From Paenibacillus apiarius (GTDB taxonomy: Bacteria > Bacillota > Bacilli > Paenibacillales > Paenibacillaceae), in assembly GCF_017052585.1 (NCBI RefSeq), contig NZ_JAFFHZ010000001.1, positions 4,898,001 through 4,962,000 on the forward strand: 64,000 nucleotides of DNA, written 5' to 3'. Positions 12,001 through 19,402 of this stretch are shown here, piece by piece (position 1 is the first letter of the stretch; the number at the start of each line of letters is the position of its first letter). The position numbers were made by a program, and so were the translations under genes. A model generated the notes under the pieces. That model was not told the DNA's origin. It saw only the letters and a list, made by a program, of their open reading frames with translations, and did no database searches.

Positions 12001-12818
12001 ATCTGACGCCGGAAGACAGGATTGTCGGTCTTGCTGAACAATGGGTACAGCGATCGGATATTCATTTGGCCGACCATTTGACCGAACTTTATGCCGGTTA
12101 TCTTCCTTATCGCATCTCCTTGCCCGTGTATCCCTTTGAAAAAGAGAGACACTGGCTCTATGGTACTCATGGAGAGCCTTCATCCCCGGTTGACGTGACA
12201 AAGGCTGTGGAAGAAGTTGCTGTATCCTGGATCGATGAGTCTCAGACAATACCGCCAGCCATCTCCGATATCACAACCGACACGAGGCTGGAATCTTCCA
12301 GCCCGGCCAATACCAACGAGGCTGATGGCGCTGATATGGAATTTCTATATCAACTTGCCGATTCACCTGATGGCGAGCACCAGGGATTGATGGTCACCTA
12401 TGTCCAGAAAATGGTCGCTTCATTACTGGTCTTTACGGAAGGCAGACTCCCTGATATCGAACAGGGATTTTTTGAGCTGGGCCTGGAGTCCATCGTCTCC
12501 GCACAGTTCAAAACCCTTCTCGAAGAGCGATTTCGTCTGGAGCTGGATAACCAGGTGCTGTTCAACTACCCGAATATCATCGAGTTATCGGGCCATATTC
12601 TCTCGCTGATTCAATGGGATGAGCTGGAAATATTCCTTGAAGCAGAGCAAACAGCGGGCTTGCCTGGGTTCGAAAATGTGGGACAAGAGGACAATAATGA
12701 GCTCTCCGCGGATGAACTGGATTGCCTGAGCCAGGATGTTCTGCCGGAAGAGATTGAAAATATGGGGGAAGCTGAACTGATCGCCCGGTTGCTCCAAGTG
12801 ATTAGCGAGGAAGTATAA
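1..12818 (+). CDS. trans-AT polyketide synthase, 5' end outside window
   Basis: The reading frame is already open at base 3 and the protein starts upstream of the window. Residues here are counted from the Met at 60. Order seen: DH (His50 in HxxxGxxxxP, Asp223 in DxxxQ), KR (GGMGGLG near 517, Ser-Tyr-Asn site near 664), ACP (GIDS, Ser827), KS (DTMCSSSL, HGTGT, NIGHCES), DH (His present, but Asn1769 replaces the catalytic Asp), KR (GQSDYGYAN), ACP (GIDS), KS (DTMCSSSL), ACP-like insert with FDQY near 3057, ACP (GIDS), KS (DTACSSSL), ACP (GLES). There are no acyltransferase domains, so malonyl units must be loaded in trans. It extends and modifies an ACP-bound polyketide in the cytosol. The modules suggest an enoyl unit, then probably a hydroxyl, then two keto units. 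LPTYPFxRERHW post-KS linkers recur. The gene lies 31 bp upstream of the terminal synthase gene, probably in one operon. The product is unknown. Confidence 0.95.
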   Translation, partial: NKAKRLSLPTYPFAKERYWMPDDVLSQGTFVVQNNSSWIHPFLQQNTSDFTEQRYSSLFTGTESFFSDHLINGNKILPAVVCIEMAHAALMNAVNNGSRELPNVRFKEVVWIRPLMVADQPIQVHIGLTPEKNGEVAFRIYSMPEGVQSEPFIYCQGHACLEIGSTMPKVDLSDLHAQCVQGNLDSGTVYDNFKYMGMDYGASQRGIASICLGESQLLAHLMLPDSLANTISQFTLHPCMMDSALQASIGITADASQPGLPAGTVAATPKIPFSIRQMTVYRGCSSKMWTCIRPSKDHGHGMTGGETLDIDLCDEAGNVCVRIENMHFRPLKMDEPVNSASLTGDDRNDKKTVDSLMFSPVWKDQSVPPGSSFPPYAKRMVILCELNGNINNKLQAGLNHAQCIVLQAGSGGTVADRFQACTANVFELIQKEMADKPQGDLLIQVVVPVTADRCLFLGLAGLLKTAHLENPHLWGQLIGVDNEVNAGQMIARLDENACRSTDSPVLYRNGKRSVLRFEEVSLPPTVAKLVPWKDGGVYLITGGMGGLGLIFARDIASKVKNGVLILTGRSALSGDHETRLQELIRPGLEVVYQQVDVCEPEDVETLFQTIRHEFGGLNGIIHCAGLTRDNLIYKKTRDEVREVLSPKVQGVMNLDQASKEMDLDLFVLCSSLSGITGNMGQGDYAAANAFMDVFSTYREELVQANQRKGQTLSVNWPLWRDGGIQLDEELERAMTKRSGITAMSTDTGLNLLYYSLALKLAQAIPLEGDAEKIRTLFTEVPDAPEQLAGKSISTTEEDRSKIFDFQASSLREKAVLALKQIFAAELKLPAQQIGEKVPMEKYGIDSILIMKLTEQLEKTFGPLPKTLLFEYQNISAVTHYFSKNFPNELAKLTGVTGEAALTRPVHQTLQAEDPRKFRNEPVNKAKMPVPGMLPSRFLPAHVESETGRESSATEIAIIGLSGAFPEAENLEEFWENLRQGMDCITEIPASRWEHSSYYHQDKNHPGTTYTKWGGFLKNVDLFDSMFFNISPREAEIMDPQERLFLQCAYAAIEDAGYTRQEFGYEPGSAVRRNVGVYVGVMNEEYQFYGVQEQMLGRPIVLSGNPSSIANRVSYFCDFHGPSLAIDTMCSSSLVAIHLACQAIKNGECEIALAGGVNVSIHPNKYLILGQSRFASSNGRCVSFGRGGDGYVPGEGVGAVILKPKGKAIADGDHIYGVIRGTSINHGGKTNGYTVPNPAAQTEVIATALKEAGINARTISYVEAHGTGTALGDPIEIAALNKVFEEYSADTQFCAIGSVKSNIGHCESASGVAGLAKVLLQMKHRQIVPSLHSRELNPNIDFIHSPFSVPQELMEWRRPVVDIDGEVKEYPRIAGISSFGAGGSNAHILVEEYINEGDHEPTTTPDLSRPAVVVLSAKTGERLYEAAERLLAAVSSQKHSDLNIIDIAYTLQVGREAMEERLAFLATSPEMLADKLRAFISQKATGDLYRGQVQGVDNLIQALETSEELLEAVNKWIERGNYEKLCELWVKGLKFDWSSLYGENKARRVSLPTYPFERERHWVSLSSTPALHGQSETRQGNKIHPLVHQNISSFYEQRFCSSFSGHEFFLTDHCLGERKILPGAAILEMARAAGELSAEKKIPVIKDVLWLNQIEAKNDNCNVYIHLYPSGSTADFEVSVVDETAQMRALAESERIICTQGRLEYEDVPLAEAGPVPLDTAAIRERCPFLIKGAECYDSMKANGLINGPQFQVIQELYHNKSEALSFLKLPPDQQDNMIGHALHPGLLNGAFQTVLGLMKQEDHSAPTVFIPFALSEIRIFAPLTEECIAHATWSGNPNPAQSSIQKFNITITDGSGKILTVLRDFTLKSFMVDDSSLDDKINQTGLADAVSNIENGAEIGIQYYTAVWSELQNDRASDRLKQRAGGTVLVFDTDEELFNLIETRLKDESDESSVVLVKPGQAYRELGNGVFEMNPSLQEDYQKLLHGLSRQGLRPERIILFRNSRHMAETEKELDIHLEQGVYSLFYLSRALMDQKPDFQIRLLFAFVNDKEDGIPEYSAMSGFSRIIRMEYPSFLYKTIEIQRPRTSAEGLLGCLDADLLLDEFNKMDAAIEIRYEGSTRLVKEMKEIVSNLEPVSSSLIKDGGVYVITGGLGELGMIFARYLVRKARARLVLTGRSDLDEENRAKLKELEAAGSEILYVKADVSKRKDVEELVSKAKIRFKRIDGVIHSAGVIRDAFVLKKRAEEIGEVLAAKVYGTKHLDEALRDEPLDFMVLFSSAAAVLGNIGQSDYGYANSYMDHFAQWREARRAAGKRFGKTLSINWPLWEGEGMTVHEESLRLMKEWMGMLPLSSEDGIPVFERGLQLPVAQILAIKGDGNRIRTILKAPSNLGMAATGEECVAQSEAKTSLPRANLEILLNQTENYLKDLVSRTTKIAKGKIRIDESFGKYGIDSILIIGMNRSLEADLGELSKTLFFEYGNIKELAHYLLENKQESLLKLFGKNSGSRPAKLEDEGIVRIREQEQVRASRLSLLQPERFAPREGTLPAEEIAIIGVSGRYPMARTLDEFWENLKAGRDCVTEIPDERWDHRRYYDPEKGKPGKTYSKWGGFIGDVEMFDSLFFNIPPVEAESIDPQERLFLETTWHALEDAGYPRSTLEKEKVGVFVGVMYGLYQLLETEANGNRIFARSSYASIANRVSYFFNFHGPSIALDTMCSSSLTAIHLGCDSIRKGESDVVIAGGVNLALHPNKYLQLSMGNFVSSDGRCRSFGEGGDGYVPGEGVGAVVLKSLARAIADGDHIYAVIKGSSINSGGKTSGYTVPNPNAQGDLIKDVLQKTNIHPTTISYVETHGTGTSLGDPIEIAGLSKAFGENTDVRQYCSIGSVKSNIGHLESASGIAALTKVLLQMKHKQLVPSIHSEALNPYIAFKDTPFYVQQTLQKWEPPVVSTNNGEHRYPRRAGISSFGAGGANAHIILEEYEEPVSPLPNRDDFPQLFVLSARNEDRLKAYAEQMRSFLNRSVSPNSAGPLSEANSAALFDRIGSIRQQVIQEIAEMLSIDHTEVNADELFTDYGFDQYSLTVFSEWLQQKWGAEIPRDVTLEHSTVNRLAQYLASHYADEAPDEPVAEHQPEAADADAISLSDLAYTLQAGRESMEERLAIIASNLNDLRKGLADYCNGKLDNPNLKHGNTTEFREKLDVLLNGEVAKEHLKKLMKEGDLAAISELWVMGADVAWEILHGNRKTRRLSLPNYPFVRERHWIIPAGGDGRLVPDDRYPEAVAVSPPDRSEAPALGQGQVFLADGDTNDDRILSEAVLDYLKQAFSTILKIPVSQLSATADFDAYGIDSIHINQINKYFETVFGKLPSTLLFTYKNLKALSRYFVEQQREKSMLAIKFPDNHRLKDPPGNETGNVSPASAAAAAPSPEEWDIPESEQGIAIIGVSGMFPQAGNLEEFMQNLMAGKDCITEIPRERWDYRQYPNIACKWGGFVKDADKFDPQFFNIAPINAAFMDPQERLFLQAVWSCLEDAGYTPKALEDPDAGDNRGNVAVYAGVTFNGYGLFGATEMAKGNALPLNSQIFSVANRVSYLLNLRGPSLSVDTACSSSLYAIHLGCESLLKNECDMAIAGGVNLSLHPSKYITLDWAKFLASDGHCRSFGEGGDGYVPGEGAGAVLLKPLWKAKRDRDHIYGVIKGSAVNHGGRTHGYTVPNPVAQAEVVKKALEQASIDPRTISYIEAHGTGTSLGDPIEISALTDAFGAYSSDKQYCSIGSVKSNIGHLEAAAGIAQVAKVLLQFKHKVLVPTLLNAERTNPNIDFANTPFRVQLTAEEWKKPVLDQNNQIETPRRAGVSSFGVGGVNVHLIIEEYEAEAERPQRKSAAPVLVPLSAKSDKILKEYVINLKNYLTSSLPEMSGTPAGERENDAAPADLRDIAFTLQTGRIALPYRVAFVAFGYEQLIQLLDLYLRTDGNPNPEKMKGLYTGKTALAANRAQPENPAGENEHLTPEDRIVGLAEQWVQRSDIHLADHLTELYAGYLPYRISLPVYPFEKERHWLYGTHGEPSSPVDVTKAVEEVAVSWIDESQTIPPAISDITTDTRLESSSPANTNEADGADMEFLYQLADSPDGEHQGLMVTYVQKMVASLLVFTEGRLPDIEQGFFELGLESIVSAQFKTLLEERFRLELDNQVLFNYPNIIELSGHILSLIQWDELEIFLEAEQTAGLPGFENVGQEDNNELSADELDCLSQDVLPEEIENMGEAELIARLLQVISEEV

Positions 12819-12849
12819 AAAAGTGAACGGAGAGGAGTTTTGAGTTCTG

Positions 12850-15800
12850 ATGACAGTGACCAATATTGATCCAAATAAATTGCTAAAACAATCGCTTTAT
12901 ACCATTCAAAATTTACGCAAACAGCTTGACGACAGCCAACAGACGAGCAAGGAGCCAATCGCCGTGATTGGCATGGCTTGCCGGTTTCCCGGGGGATGCA
13001 ATTCCCCCGAGGAATACTGGGAATTTTTAAAGGCAGGAGGTGAAAGTGTCATCGATGTCCCGCAGGAACGATGGAATGCCGCGGAGCATTATGATCCGGT
13101 TCCGGGGAATTTCGGCAAGAGCTATGTCCGCCAGAGTAATTTCCTCAAACGTAACGTGGCTGAATTTGATGCTAAGTTTTTTAAGATATCTCCGGCGGAA
13201 GCCAATGCAATGGATCCCCAGCAGCGCCAATTGCTTGAGGTCTGCTGGGAGGCGTTAGAAAATGCCGGTCAGAATCCAAACGCCCTGAGGGGAAGTCAAA
13301 CGGGTGTCTTTATCGGAATCTTAAGTAACTGCGAGTACACCTTGCTGCCGCGGGACATTTCAAAAGTGAACCAGTACGTCGGGACCGGAACAACTTCCAG
13401 TATCGCTTCCGGCCGGATTTCCTATGTCTTTGGATGGAATGGGCCCTCGCTATCGATAGATACGGCCTGTTCGTCCTCCCTTGTCAGTACGCATCTGGCA
13501 ATAGAAGCCCTGCGCAGGGGGGAATGTGACATGGCGGTTGCCGGCGGAGTCAACCTGATGCTTTCGCCCATTGCAATGTCTTCCCTCTGTATGATGAACG
13601 CCGTTGCTGCAGACGGGCGATGCAAGCCCTTCGACGCTACCGGCAGCGGTTACGGAAGGGGCGAGGGATGCGGCATTCTGGTCCTGAAGCGGCTTTCAGA
13701 CGCCGAACGGGACGGGGATACGATCTATGCCTTGCTTCGGGGCGGAGCCGTCAATAATGACGGAGCGAGCAGCGGTCTGACGGTTCCCAACGGCAAGGCG
13801 CAGAGGATGGTTATCAATACGGCGCTGGAAGCCTGTTCCCTGAAACCGGAGGATGTCAGTTACCTCGAAGCCCATGGCACCGGAACCCCTTTGGGTGATC
13901 CTATCGAGATCGATGCCTTATCAAAGATCTTTGGCCAAGAAAATGGTGTAACCAAAGAGCAACCCTTGGTCATCGGTGCAGTTAAGGGCAATATCGGGCA
14001 TCTTGAAAGTGCAGCCGGTATCGCGAGTCTTATCAAAGTGGTGCTCTGTCTTCATCACAAGGAAATACCGCGGATTGTCAACTCAGACACACCCAATCCC
14101 AGAATCAATTTTGAGAAGATCCCTGCAATGGTTCCACGCGAGCATATGCCGTGGAACATTGCTGACGGAATAGAAAGAGTCGCCGGGGTAAGCTCTTTCG
14201 GATTCAGCGGCACCAATGCCCACATCATTTTGTCCGAAGCTCCGGCAAAGGCACTGCCGGAGAATAAAGCCGGCCTTCCTTCCTCTATCTTATTCCTGAG
14301 CGCAAAGGACGAAAAGACACTGATCGAGTTAATCAGGCGCTATGACAGTCATTTTGAAACACATCCGGACACGGATATGGAAGACGCCTGTTATGTCACG
14401 AACGCCTGCCGGCCGGATTATATGCACCGGGCTGTGTTTCTGGGCACTTCTCTGGAGGATTTCCGTTTCGGGTTCAAGCAGGTCCTGCGTGAGGCGGAAA
14501 AAGAACAAACGATCTACTCTAACAAAAACCGCTTGCTTGGCAACAGCCAGGGGAATTTCCGCACCGGCGCCACCCGAGCCCTGTTCGCTGAACTGAATGA
14601 CAGTACGGTCTATACCTCAAAAACCGACGATCAGATACAGCCTAAAATGGTCTTTTTGTTTAACGGCGATGCCGCTGAAATTCTAGAAAGCGCCAGTGAC
14701 CTGTATGAACTATTTCCCATATTTAAGCAGGAACTCACCGCATGCTTACAACAGTTCGATCCGTATTATGGTCCGGCGCTCATCGATAAGCTTCTTAATA
14801 TCCGGACGGCTGTCCCGGCTCAGGATATCCGGCAAGCCTGTCTTTTTTCGATCGAATATGCCTTGATGCGGCTTTTTGAATCATTCGGGATTAAGCCAGA
14901 AATCATTTTCGGTGAAAGAACGGGCAATTATATCGCCGCAGTGACAGCCGGGATTATCAGTATTGAGTCGGCAGTAAGACATTTCATCCAAGCTCAACGC
15001 GTGATGAAACAGGGGGGAAATGTAATATACGCAAGAGTTTTTCAAAAGAAAGAGGAAGCTGAGAAGATCGTAAAAGAGTTTGAAGGAGAAATTTTTCTGT
15101 CAGCGGTGTATTCCCCCTCGGAGATCGTGATATCAGGTCGAGGTACGGTGATGGAGAGCGTAATGCAAAGGTTAAGCCGAGAGGGTGTCAAGGTCACCAA
15201 GGAAGAGGGGGAGGGCTGGCCGTCCGGCTTGTACCAAGAACGAGCCAGAGATTTTAGGGGGAAATTGGAGGCGGAGGTGTATGCAAGGCCTAAATATCGC
15301 TATGTATCCGGCTTGTCCGGGGAATCGATCCGGAATTCCGAAAAAATAACCGGTGATTTCTGGGAAGAAAATCTGGTTTCGCCTATCCAATATGACAAGG
15401 CCGTGGAATTCCTTTATCAACAAGGCTACCGTTTTTTTGTGGAGGTGGGATCTTCCCCCTGCCGCGGTGAGAACGGGTTTCCCGTTTATGCAAAGGATGA
15501 TCTGGTCCGTATTCCATTGCTTCAGAAGGAAAACAGCTTGCGGGGGATTCTCCAGGCCATGGCCAAACTCATTTGCCTCGGTTCCAGCATTCAATGGGAA
15601 AACTTTTATAAAGGATATGCATACCGCAAAATCATTCTGCCCAATTATCCCTTTGACCAAACACGGTATTGGATAACGCCACCATCTGTCGATTCTACAA
15701 CTCCGGGATCGGATAATGATTTATTGGTAACACATCACGGCGACAGTCTTAAAGGCCGGGAGATTAACCTGCCGATAAGGCAGAAACAGTATGAGTTTGT

Positions 15801-17820
15801 CTTTACTCGCAATAATCTTCCTGAATTAAGGGATAACTCCGGGGTCGTCCATGTGGGATACTTTCTGGAGATGTTGGCGGGTACGATCATGAATCTTCAC
15901 GGTGAGATTCAATATGCCGTGAAAGAGATGGAATTTATGAGTCCGATTATTATCCTCGAAGAAGAGATTAAGGCCATCCTGCTTGTTCTGGAGCCGGGTG
16001 ATGATAACGATGTCAAGTTCCAGTTCCATAGCAGGAACCGGAATCAAAAAAACTGGAATCTTCATGTGCAGGGGGGGATTCACCTACAAGGCAACCAAAC
16101 GCCATCAAAGCAAATATTCAGCTCCATCGACGGTATCAGGGATACCTGTAAGGAAAACAGGTCGGGCGAGGCTTTTTACAAGACTCTGGAAGAGCGTGGA
16201 TTCCATTTTGGACCGAGTGTATGTTGGATCGATGAGATATGGTTTAATGAGAGTGAAGCCATAGTTCGCTTTAGGAATAAAACGAATAGTGAAGGCAATC
16301 GGGAGTATGCCCTGGGATGGCATCCGGGAATCATGGACAGCTGCGCGCAAGTTTTTAATTTTCTGTCGCAAGGCTGTACCGAGAAACAAAAAAAATATAT
16401 GGTTGTCAATCTGGATGAATCAGCATTCGACTTTGCCAGCCATAGTGTTCCGCTTTACGCCCATATCCAACTTTCCCAACACAATGAGGCAGAAAAAGAG
16501 ATCAGAGGGAGTATTCAGGTTGTAGATGGAAATGGTAATTCCGTTACTATCATTGGCGGCATCAGTCTAAAGGAATTCGATGAGGAAAAGATCGGAGCCC
16601 TGAGGGCGATTATGGAATCGGTATCCTCCTTGAAAGAGGGAAGAGACAGGGATTTCTTGAAGATATATAGCGAAACGAATCCGGAGCAGAAGTTGGCGCT
16701 TTTAACGGAGTATGTGCGGAATATCATGGCAAAGGCAATGGAGATCGAGCAACAGGATTTAAATGTCGATGAACCGTTGGCCAATCTGGGGATAGATTCT
16801 CTGATTGGATTACAGTTCCATAATAAAATCGTACAGTTGCTCTCAGTGGAGATCTCGATGTTTGAACTGATTCAATGCGGAACCGTAGCAAAGACAGCCC
16901 AAATGCTGTTAAAGCTCTTGCCTGGCGGAGAGGTGTTTGCCGGACAAATGGATGAAAGCCTTGAGTTGGCCGAATCCAAGCAGGGGGCTGATCTGTGGAT
17001 CTATAATTTCAAACCCAAGAGCGAAGCAAAGATAAGGATTTTTTGTTTCCCGAATGGATATAGAAGTGCAGATATGTATGGGGAATGGCAAGATAAGCTT
17101 GGGCCTGAAATAGATGTTTGCCCGATTAAGTTGCCTGGCCTAGATTTCGAGCGTATGAAAGAAAAGACTCCCACTGATATCGATGAGCTCATGTGTTCGA
17201 TTGAGGGTGTATTATCAGAATCGCTGTTTGATATTCCATGTGTATCTTTCGGCCATAGCTGGGGGTCCTTGTTTGCCTACCGGCTTGCATACAGACTCTC
17301 GAAAAACCCATCTGCCAATTTTATCAAGCTGTTCGTATCCGGTTATACGGCCCCTATTTTGCCAAATTCGGCGCTGATAAAAATTCTTGAAGAATTAAAC
17401 CTGCTCGGATTTAACGGAATACCTAATTACGAAGAAATTAAGGCTAAACCTTCCTCCCATGAAATGGTCATCAAGGCTATTTCAAAAGCATGGGAATATG
17501 AGGAGGAGGGAGTCAAAGTGACCTTGCATTTATTGCTTGAGGCATGTGGTCTCATTGATAGATTTAAATACAACGATGATGAGGACTTCAATATTCCGAT
17601 TGTTGGTTTTCACGGGATAGACGATTACGTAGTAACGTTGGATGAGATGAATGCATGGGAACACGTTACATCTGAATCATTTAGGCTTCATACAATGGCA
17701 GGGGATCATCAGTTCATTAACAAAAGCCAATCTGAGGACAGACTTTTGAAACTGTTGAAAGAGAATTTATTCCATTGTATAAATGATATGGAAATAAATC
17801 ATGAAAAATATACAAAATGA
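12850..17820 (+). CDS. terminal polyketide synthase KS-AT*-DH*-ACP-TE
   Basis: ATG 12850 follows GGAGAGGAG. 1656 residues. A short N-terminal docking helix precedes a KS (about 35-460) with DTACSSSL, EAHGTGT and GNIGHLES, so the KS looks active. About 640-920 has AT fold sequence but GERTG stands where GHSxG is expected (near residue 687), so the nucleophile is missing. About 960-1250 is DH-like: DSCAQ keeps the DxxxQ motif, but the HxxxGxxxxP motif is lost (RDNSGVVHVG). An ACP follows with GIDSL (Ser near 1317). The C-terminal 250 residues are a thioesterase with GHSWG, a later Asp in GIDDY and a His in AGDHQF, resembling the type II/NRPS thioesterase family. It should receive the chain from the upstream synthase, add the last unit with a trans-supplied extender, and release it. 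The KS resembles cis-AT enzymes more than those upstream, which suggests a hybrid origin. Confidence 0.93.
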   Translation: MTVTNIDPNKLLKQSLYTIQNLRKQLDDSQQTSKEPIAVIGMACRFPGGCNSPEEYWEFLKAGGESVIDVPQERWNAAEHYDPVPGNFGKSYVRQSNFLKRNVAEFDAKFFKISPAEANAMDPQQRQLLEVCWEALENAGQNPNALRGSQTGVFIGILSNCEYTLLPRDISKVNQYVGTGTTSSIASGRISYVFGWNGPSLSIDTACSSSLVSTHLAIEALRRGECDMAVAGGVNLMLSPIAMSSLCMMNAVAADGRCKPFDATGSGYGRGEGCGILVLKRLSDAERDGDTIYALLRGGAVNNDGASSGLTVPNGKAQRMVINTALEACSLKPEDVSYLEAHGTGTPLGDPIEIDALSKIFGQENGVTKEQPLVIGAVKGNIGHLESAAGIASLIKVVLCLHHKEIPRIVNSDTPNPRINFEKIPAMVPREHMPWNIADGIERVAGVSSFGFSGTNAHIILSEAPAKALPENKAGLPSSILFLSAKDEKTLIELIRRYDSHFETHPDTDMEDACYVTNACRPDYMHRAVFLGTSLEDFRFGFKQVLREAEKEQTIYSNKNRLLGNSQGNFRTGATRALFAELNDSTVYTSKTDDQIQPKMVFLFNGDAAEILESASDLYELFPIFKQELTACLQQFDPYYGPALIDKLLNIRTAVPAQDIRQACLFSIEYALMRLFESFGIKPEIIFGERTGNYIAAVTAGIISIESAVRHFIQAQRVMKQGGNVIYARVFQKKEEAEKIVKEFEGEIFLSAVYSPSEIVISGRGTVMESVMQRLSREGVKVTKEEGEGWPSGLYQERARDFRGKLEAEVYARPKYRYVSGLSGESIRNSEKITGDFWEENLVSPIQYDKAVEFLYQQGYRFFVEVGSSPCRGENGFPVYAKDDLVRIPLLQKENSLRGILQAMAKLICLGSSIQWENFYKGYAYRKIILPNYPFDQTRYWITPPSVDSTTPGSDNDLLVTHHGDSLKGREINLPIRQKQYEFVFTRNNLPELRDNSGVVHVGYFLEMLAGTIMNLHGEIQYAVKEMEFMSPIIILEEEIKAILLVLEPGDDNDVKFQFHSRNRNQKNWNLHVQGGIHLQGNQTPSKQIFSSIDGIRDTCKENRSGEAFYKTLEERGFHFGPSVCWIDEIWFNESEAIVRFRNKTNSEGNREYALGWHPGIMDSCAQVFNFLSQGCTEKQKKYMVVNLDESAFDFASHSVPLYAHIQLSQHNEAEKEIRGSIQVVDGNGNSVTIIGGISLKEFDEEKIGALRAIMESVSSLKEGRDRDFLKIYSETNPEQKLALLTEYVRNIMAKAMEIEQQDLNVDEPLANLGIDSLIGLQFHNKIVQLLSVEISMFELIQCGTVAKTAQMLLKLLPGGEVFAGQMDESLELAESKQGADLWIYNFKPKSEAKIRIFCFPNGYRSADMYGEWQDKLGPEIDVCPIKLPGLDFERMKEKTPTDIDELMCSIEGVLSESLFDIPCVSFGHSWGSLFAYRLAYRLSKNPSANFIKLFVSGYTAPILPNSALIKILEELNLLGFNGIPNYEEIKAKPSSHEMVIKAISKAWEYEEEGVKVTLHLLLEACGLIDRFKYNDDEDFNIPIVGFHGIDDYVVTLDEMNAWEHVTSESFRLHTMAGDHQFINKSQSEDRLLKLLKENLFHCINDMEINHEKYTK

Positions 17821-18328
17821 TTATACTGATGTGGTGGCGAAGCTAGCATTTCGGAAGAAAGGGAGCTGCTTTCACCGGTTTGAATTCTTGTATTACATGC
17901 ATTCGAAAGATGCTATATTCAGGATAATATTGTGCTTGTCAACATTAAATGTAATAAAATATAAAAAAAGAGACATTATTGGATTCCTGTGTAAAATAGA
18001 AGTGCGGCCAACCACTCTATGCAGAGGAGAACAAGAAATGTCTCTTCGTGTACGTTAGCACAGCATTCCACTTGCTCGTGTAATGATTAAGCAAGTACCT
18101 ACATATTCTAGACAGAAGACCTATATGCTGTTGTCCTTCTTAGTTAAGAGACGGAGATGGCTTCGACCCCCAAAGTGATTATTGGAAAGTACAGTATAAT
18201 CTTAAAGCATTTCATAAGTTCTGTTTTTCAAAATAATGTAAAATGAAGATTAAGATTAATTTAATGAAAATGGTAGTTATTATAATTGAATTGAGCCAAC
18301 AAATGGAGTCCTTTTTATTTTGTTCCTA
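17821..18328. other. gene-free stretch after the PKS operon
   Basis: There is no convincing gene here. An 85-codon frame starts at ATG 17801 inside the end of the synthase gene and stops at 18058, but it shows no recognisable domain. A 10-bp inverted repeat (AAGAGACATT at 17969-17978, AATGTCTCTT at 18037-18046) encloses 58 bp and may be the remains of a small mobile element. No clear rho-independent terminator is visible for the polyketide operon. Confidence 0.4.
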
Positions 18329-18357
18329 TTGATTTTTTAAATGAATAAAAGTATATT
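18329..18357 (+). promoter_or_regulatory. sigma-A-type promoter for the AbrB/ABC operon
   Basis: TTGATT (18329-18334) and TATATT (18352-18357) are separated by exactly 17 bp. The predicted transcript starts near 18364, downstream of an in-frame ATG at 18341, which argues for the ATG at 18431 as the true start. The leader at 18376-18412 has repeated AATCATAC / AAATCATAC / AAATTATAC elements that could be an operator for the AbrB-like protein. Confidence 0.6.
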
Positions 18358-18430
18358 GAAAATGGAAAGTATAACTAATCATACTAGTAATACAAATCAT
18401 ACAAATTATACTTTTGTGAGAGGGGATAAA

Positions 18431-18661
18431 ATGAAAGGACCAGATGGCAAATATATTTTCGGGACAGTAAAAGTAGGGGAAAAAGGACAAATCGTGATTC
18501 CTAAAGAAGCAAGAAAGATTTTTGATATTAACCCTGGAGATTCATTGCTCATATTAGGCGATGAAGCACAAGGAATTGCGATTGTAAAAAAAGACGCATT
18601 TTTTAAATTCGCGCAGAATATTTTAAGTGGACAAGAAATACGGGAGGATGGTGAAGAATAA
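18431..18661 (+). CDS. AbrB/SpoVT-like DNA-binding regulator
   Basis: ATG 18431 follows GAGAGGGG. About 76 residues. The segment GTVKVGEKGQIVIPKEARK, followed by NPGDSLLIL, is the swapped-hairpin AbrB/MazE-type DNA-binding fold. The 30 codons upstream of this start are open but lie before the predicted transcription start. The stop codon abuts the GTG start of the ABC ATPase gene, so the protein very probably autoregulates this three-gene exporter operon. The leader repeats are the likely binding site (inference). Confidence 0.85.
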   Translation: MKGPDGKYIFGTVKVGEKGQIVIPKEARKIFDINPGDSLLILGDEAQGIAIVKKDAFFKFAQNILSGQEIREDGEE

Positions 18662-19402
18662 GTGCTAGCTATTAAATTAAATAATCTCACGAAACAATAT
18701 AAAGACCGTACTGTTGTGAATTCCCTTGATTTTTCCATTGAGAAAGGTGAATTTTTTGCTTTGCTTGGAGAAAATGGCGCTGGGAAAACAACCTTGATAA
18801 AAATGCTTTGCTGCCTTTTAGCTCCTACAAATGGAGACGCTCTTGTGTTGGGAAATAGTATTCGTACAAATGCTGAAGCCGTTAAACGAAAAATAAATAT
18901 TTCTCCGCAAGAAACAGCCGTTGCACCGAATTTGACGATTCGAGAAAATCTAGAGTTAATCGCCGGAATTTATGGCAGCTCTAGAGGGGAAGCCAAAAAA
19001 CTTGCAACGAAAATGCTTGAAACATTCAATCTGACGGAAAGACAAAAAGATAAAGCAAAAGCGTTGTCGGGCGGTATGCAGCGACGCTTAAGCATTGCAA
19101 TGGGGCTTATTACGAATCCGCAAATTTTGTTTCTTGATGAACCGACACTTGGGCTTGATGTTCGTTCAAGACGTGAATTATGGGCAACGCTTTCCAAATT
19201 AAAAGGGAAAATGACGATTGTTTTAACGACGCATTATTTAGAAGAAGCTGAGGCACTTGCAGACCGTATTTGTATTTTACAAAAGGGCACGGTAAAAGAT
19301 CTTGGTACAGCAGAAGGTTTGAAAAGTAAGACGAATACGACTTCGTTTGAAGAGGCATTCCTTGCTATTTGTGATCAAGAGGTGAAATATGAAAATGCTT
19401 AA
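18662..19402 (+). CDS. ABC-2 type exporter, ATP-binding subunit
   Basis: GTG start immediately after the AbrB-like stop. 246 residues. Walker A is GENGAGKTT, the signature is LSGGMQRRLSIA, Walker B is ILFLDEPT, and the switch region is LTTHYLEEAEAL. This is the DrrA/NatA-like subfamily that pairs with ABC-2 permeases to export drugs, peptides or lipids. The end overlaps the start of the permease gene by 14 bp, showing translational coupling. The substrate cannot be told from sequence; closeness to a polyketide cluster permits, but does not show, a self-resistance role. Confidence 0.93.
   Translation: MLAIKLNNLTKQYKDRTVVNSLDFSIEKGEFFALLGENGAGKTTLIKMLCCLLAPTNGDALVLGNSIRTNAEAVKRKINISPQETAVAPNLTIRENLELIAGIYGSSRGEAKKLATKMLETFNLTERQKDKAKALSGGMQRRLSIAMGLITNPQILFLDEPTLGLDVRSRRELWATLSKLKGKMTIVLTTHYLEEAEALADRICILQKGTVKDLGTAEGLKSKTNTTSFEEAFLAICDQEVKYENA

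Noticed and set aside
17801..18058. 85-residue ORF overlapping the end of the terminal synthase gene
   Set aside because: No ribosome binding site suited to the ATG, no recognisable domain, and it runs through an inverted repeat.
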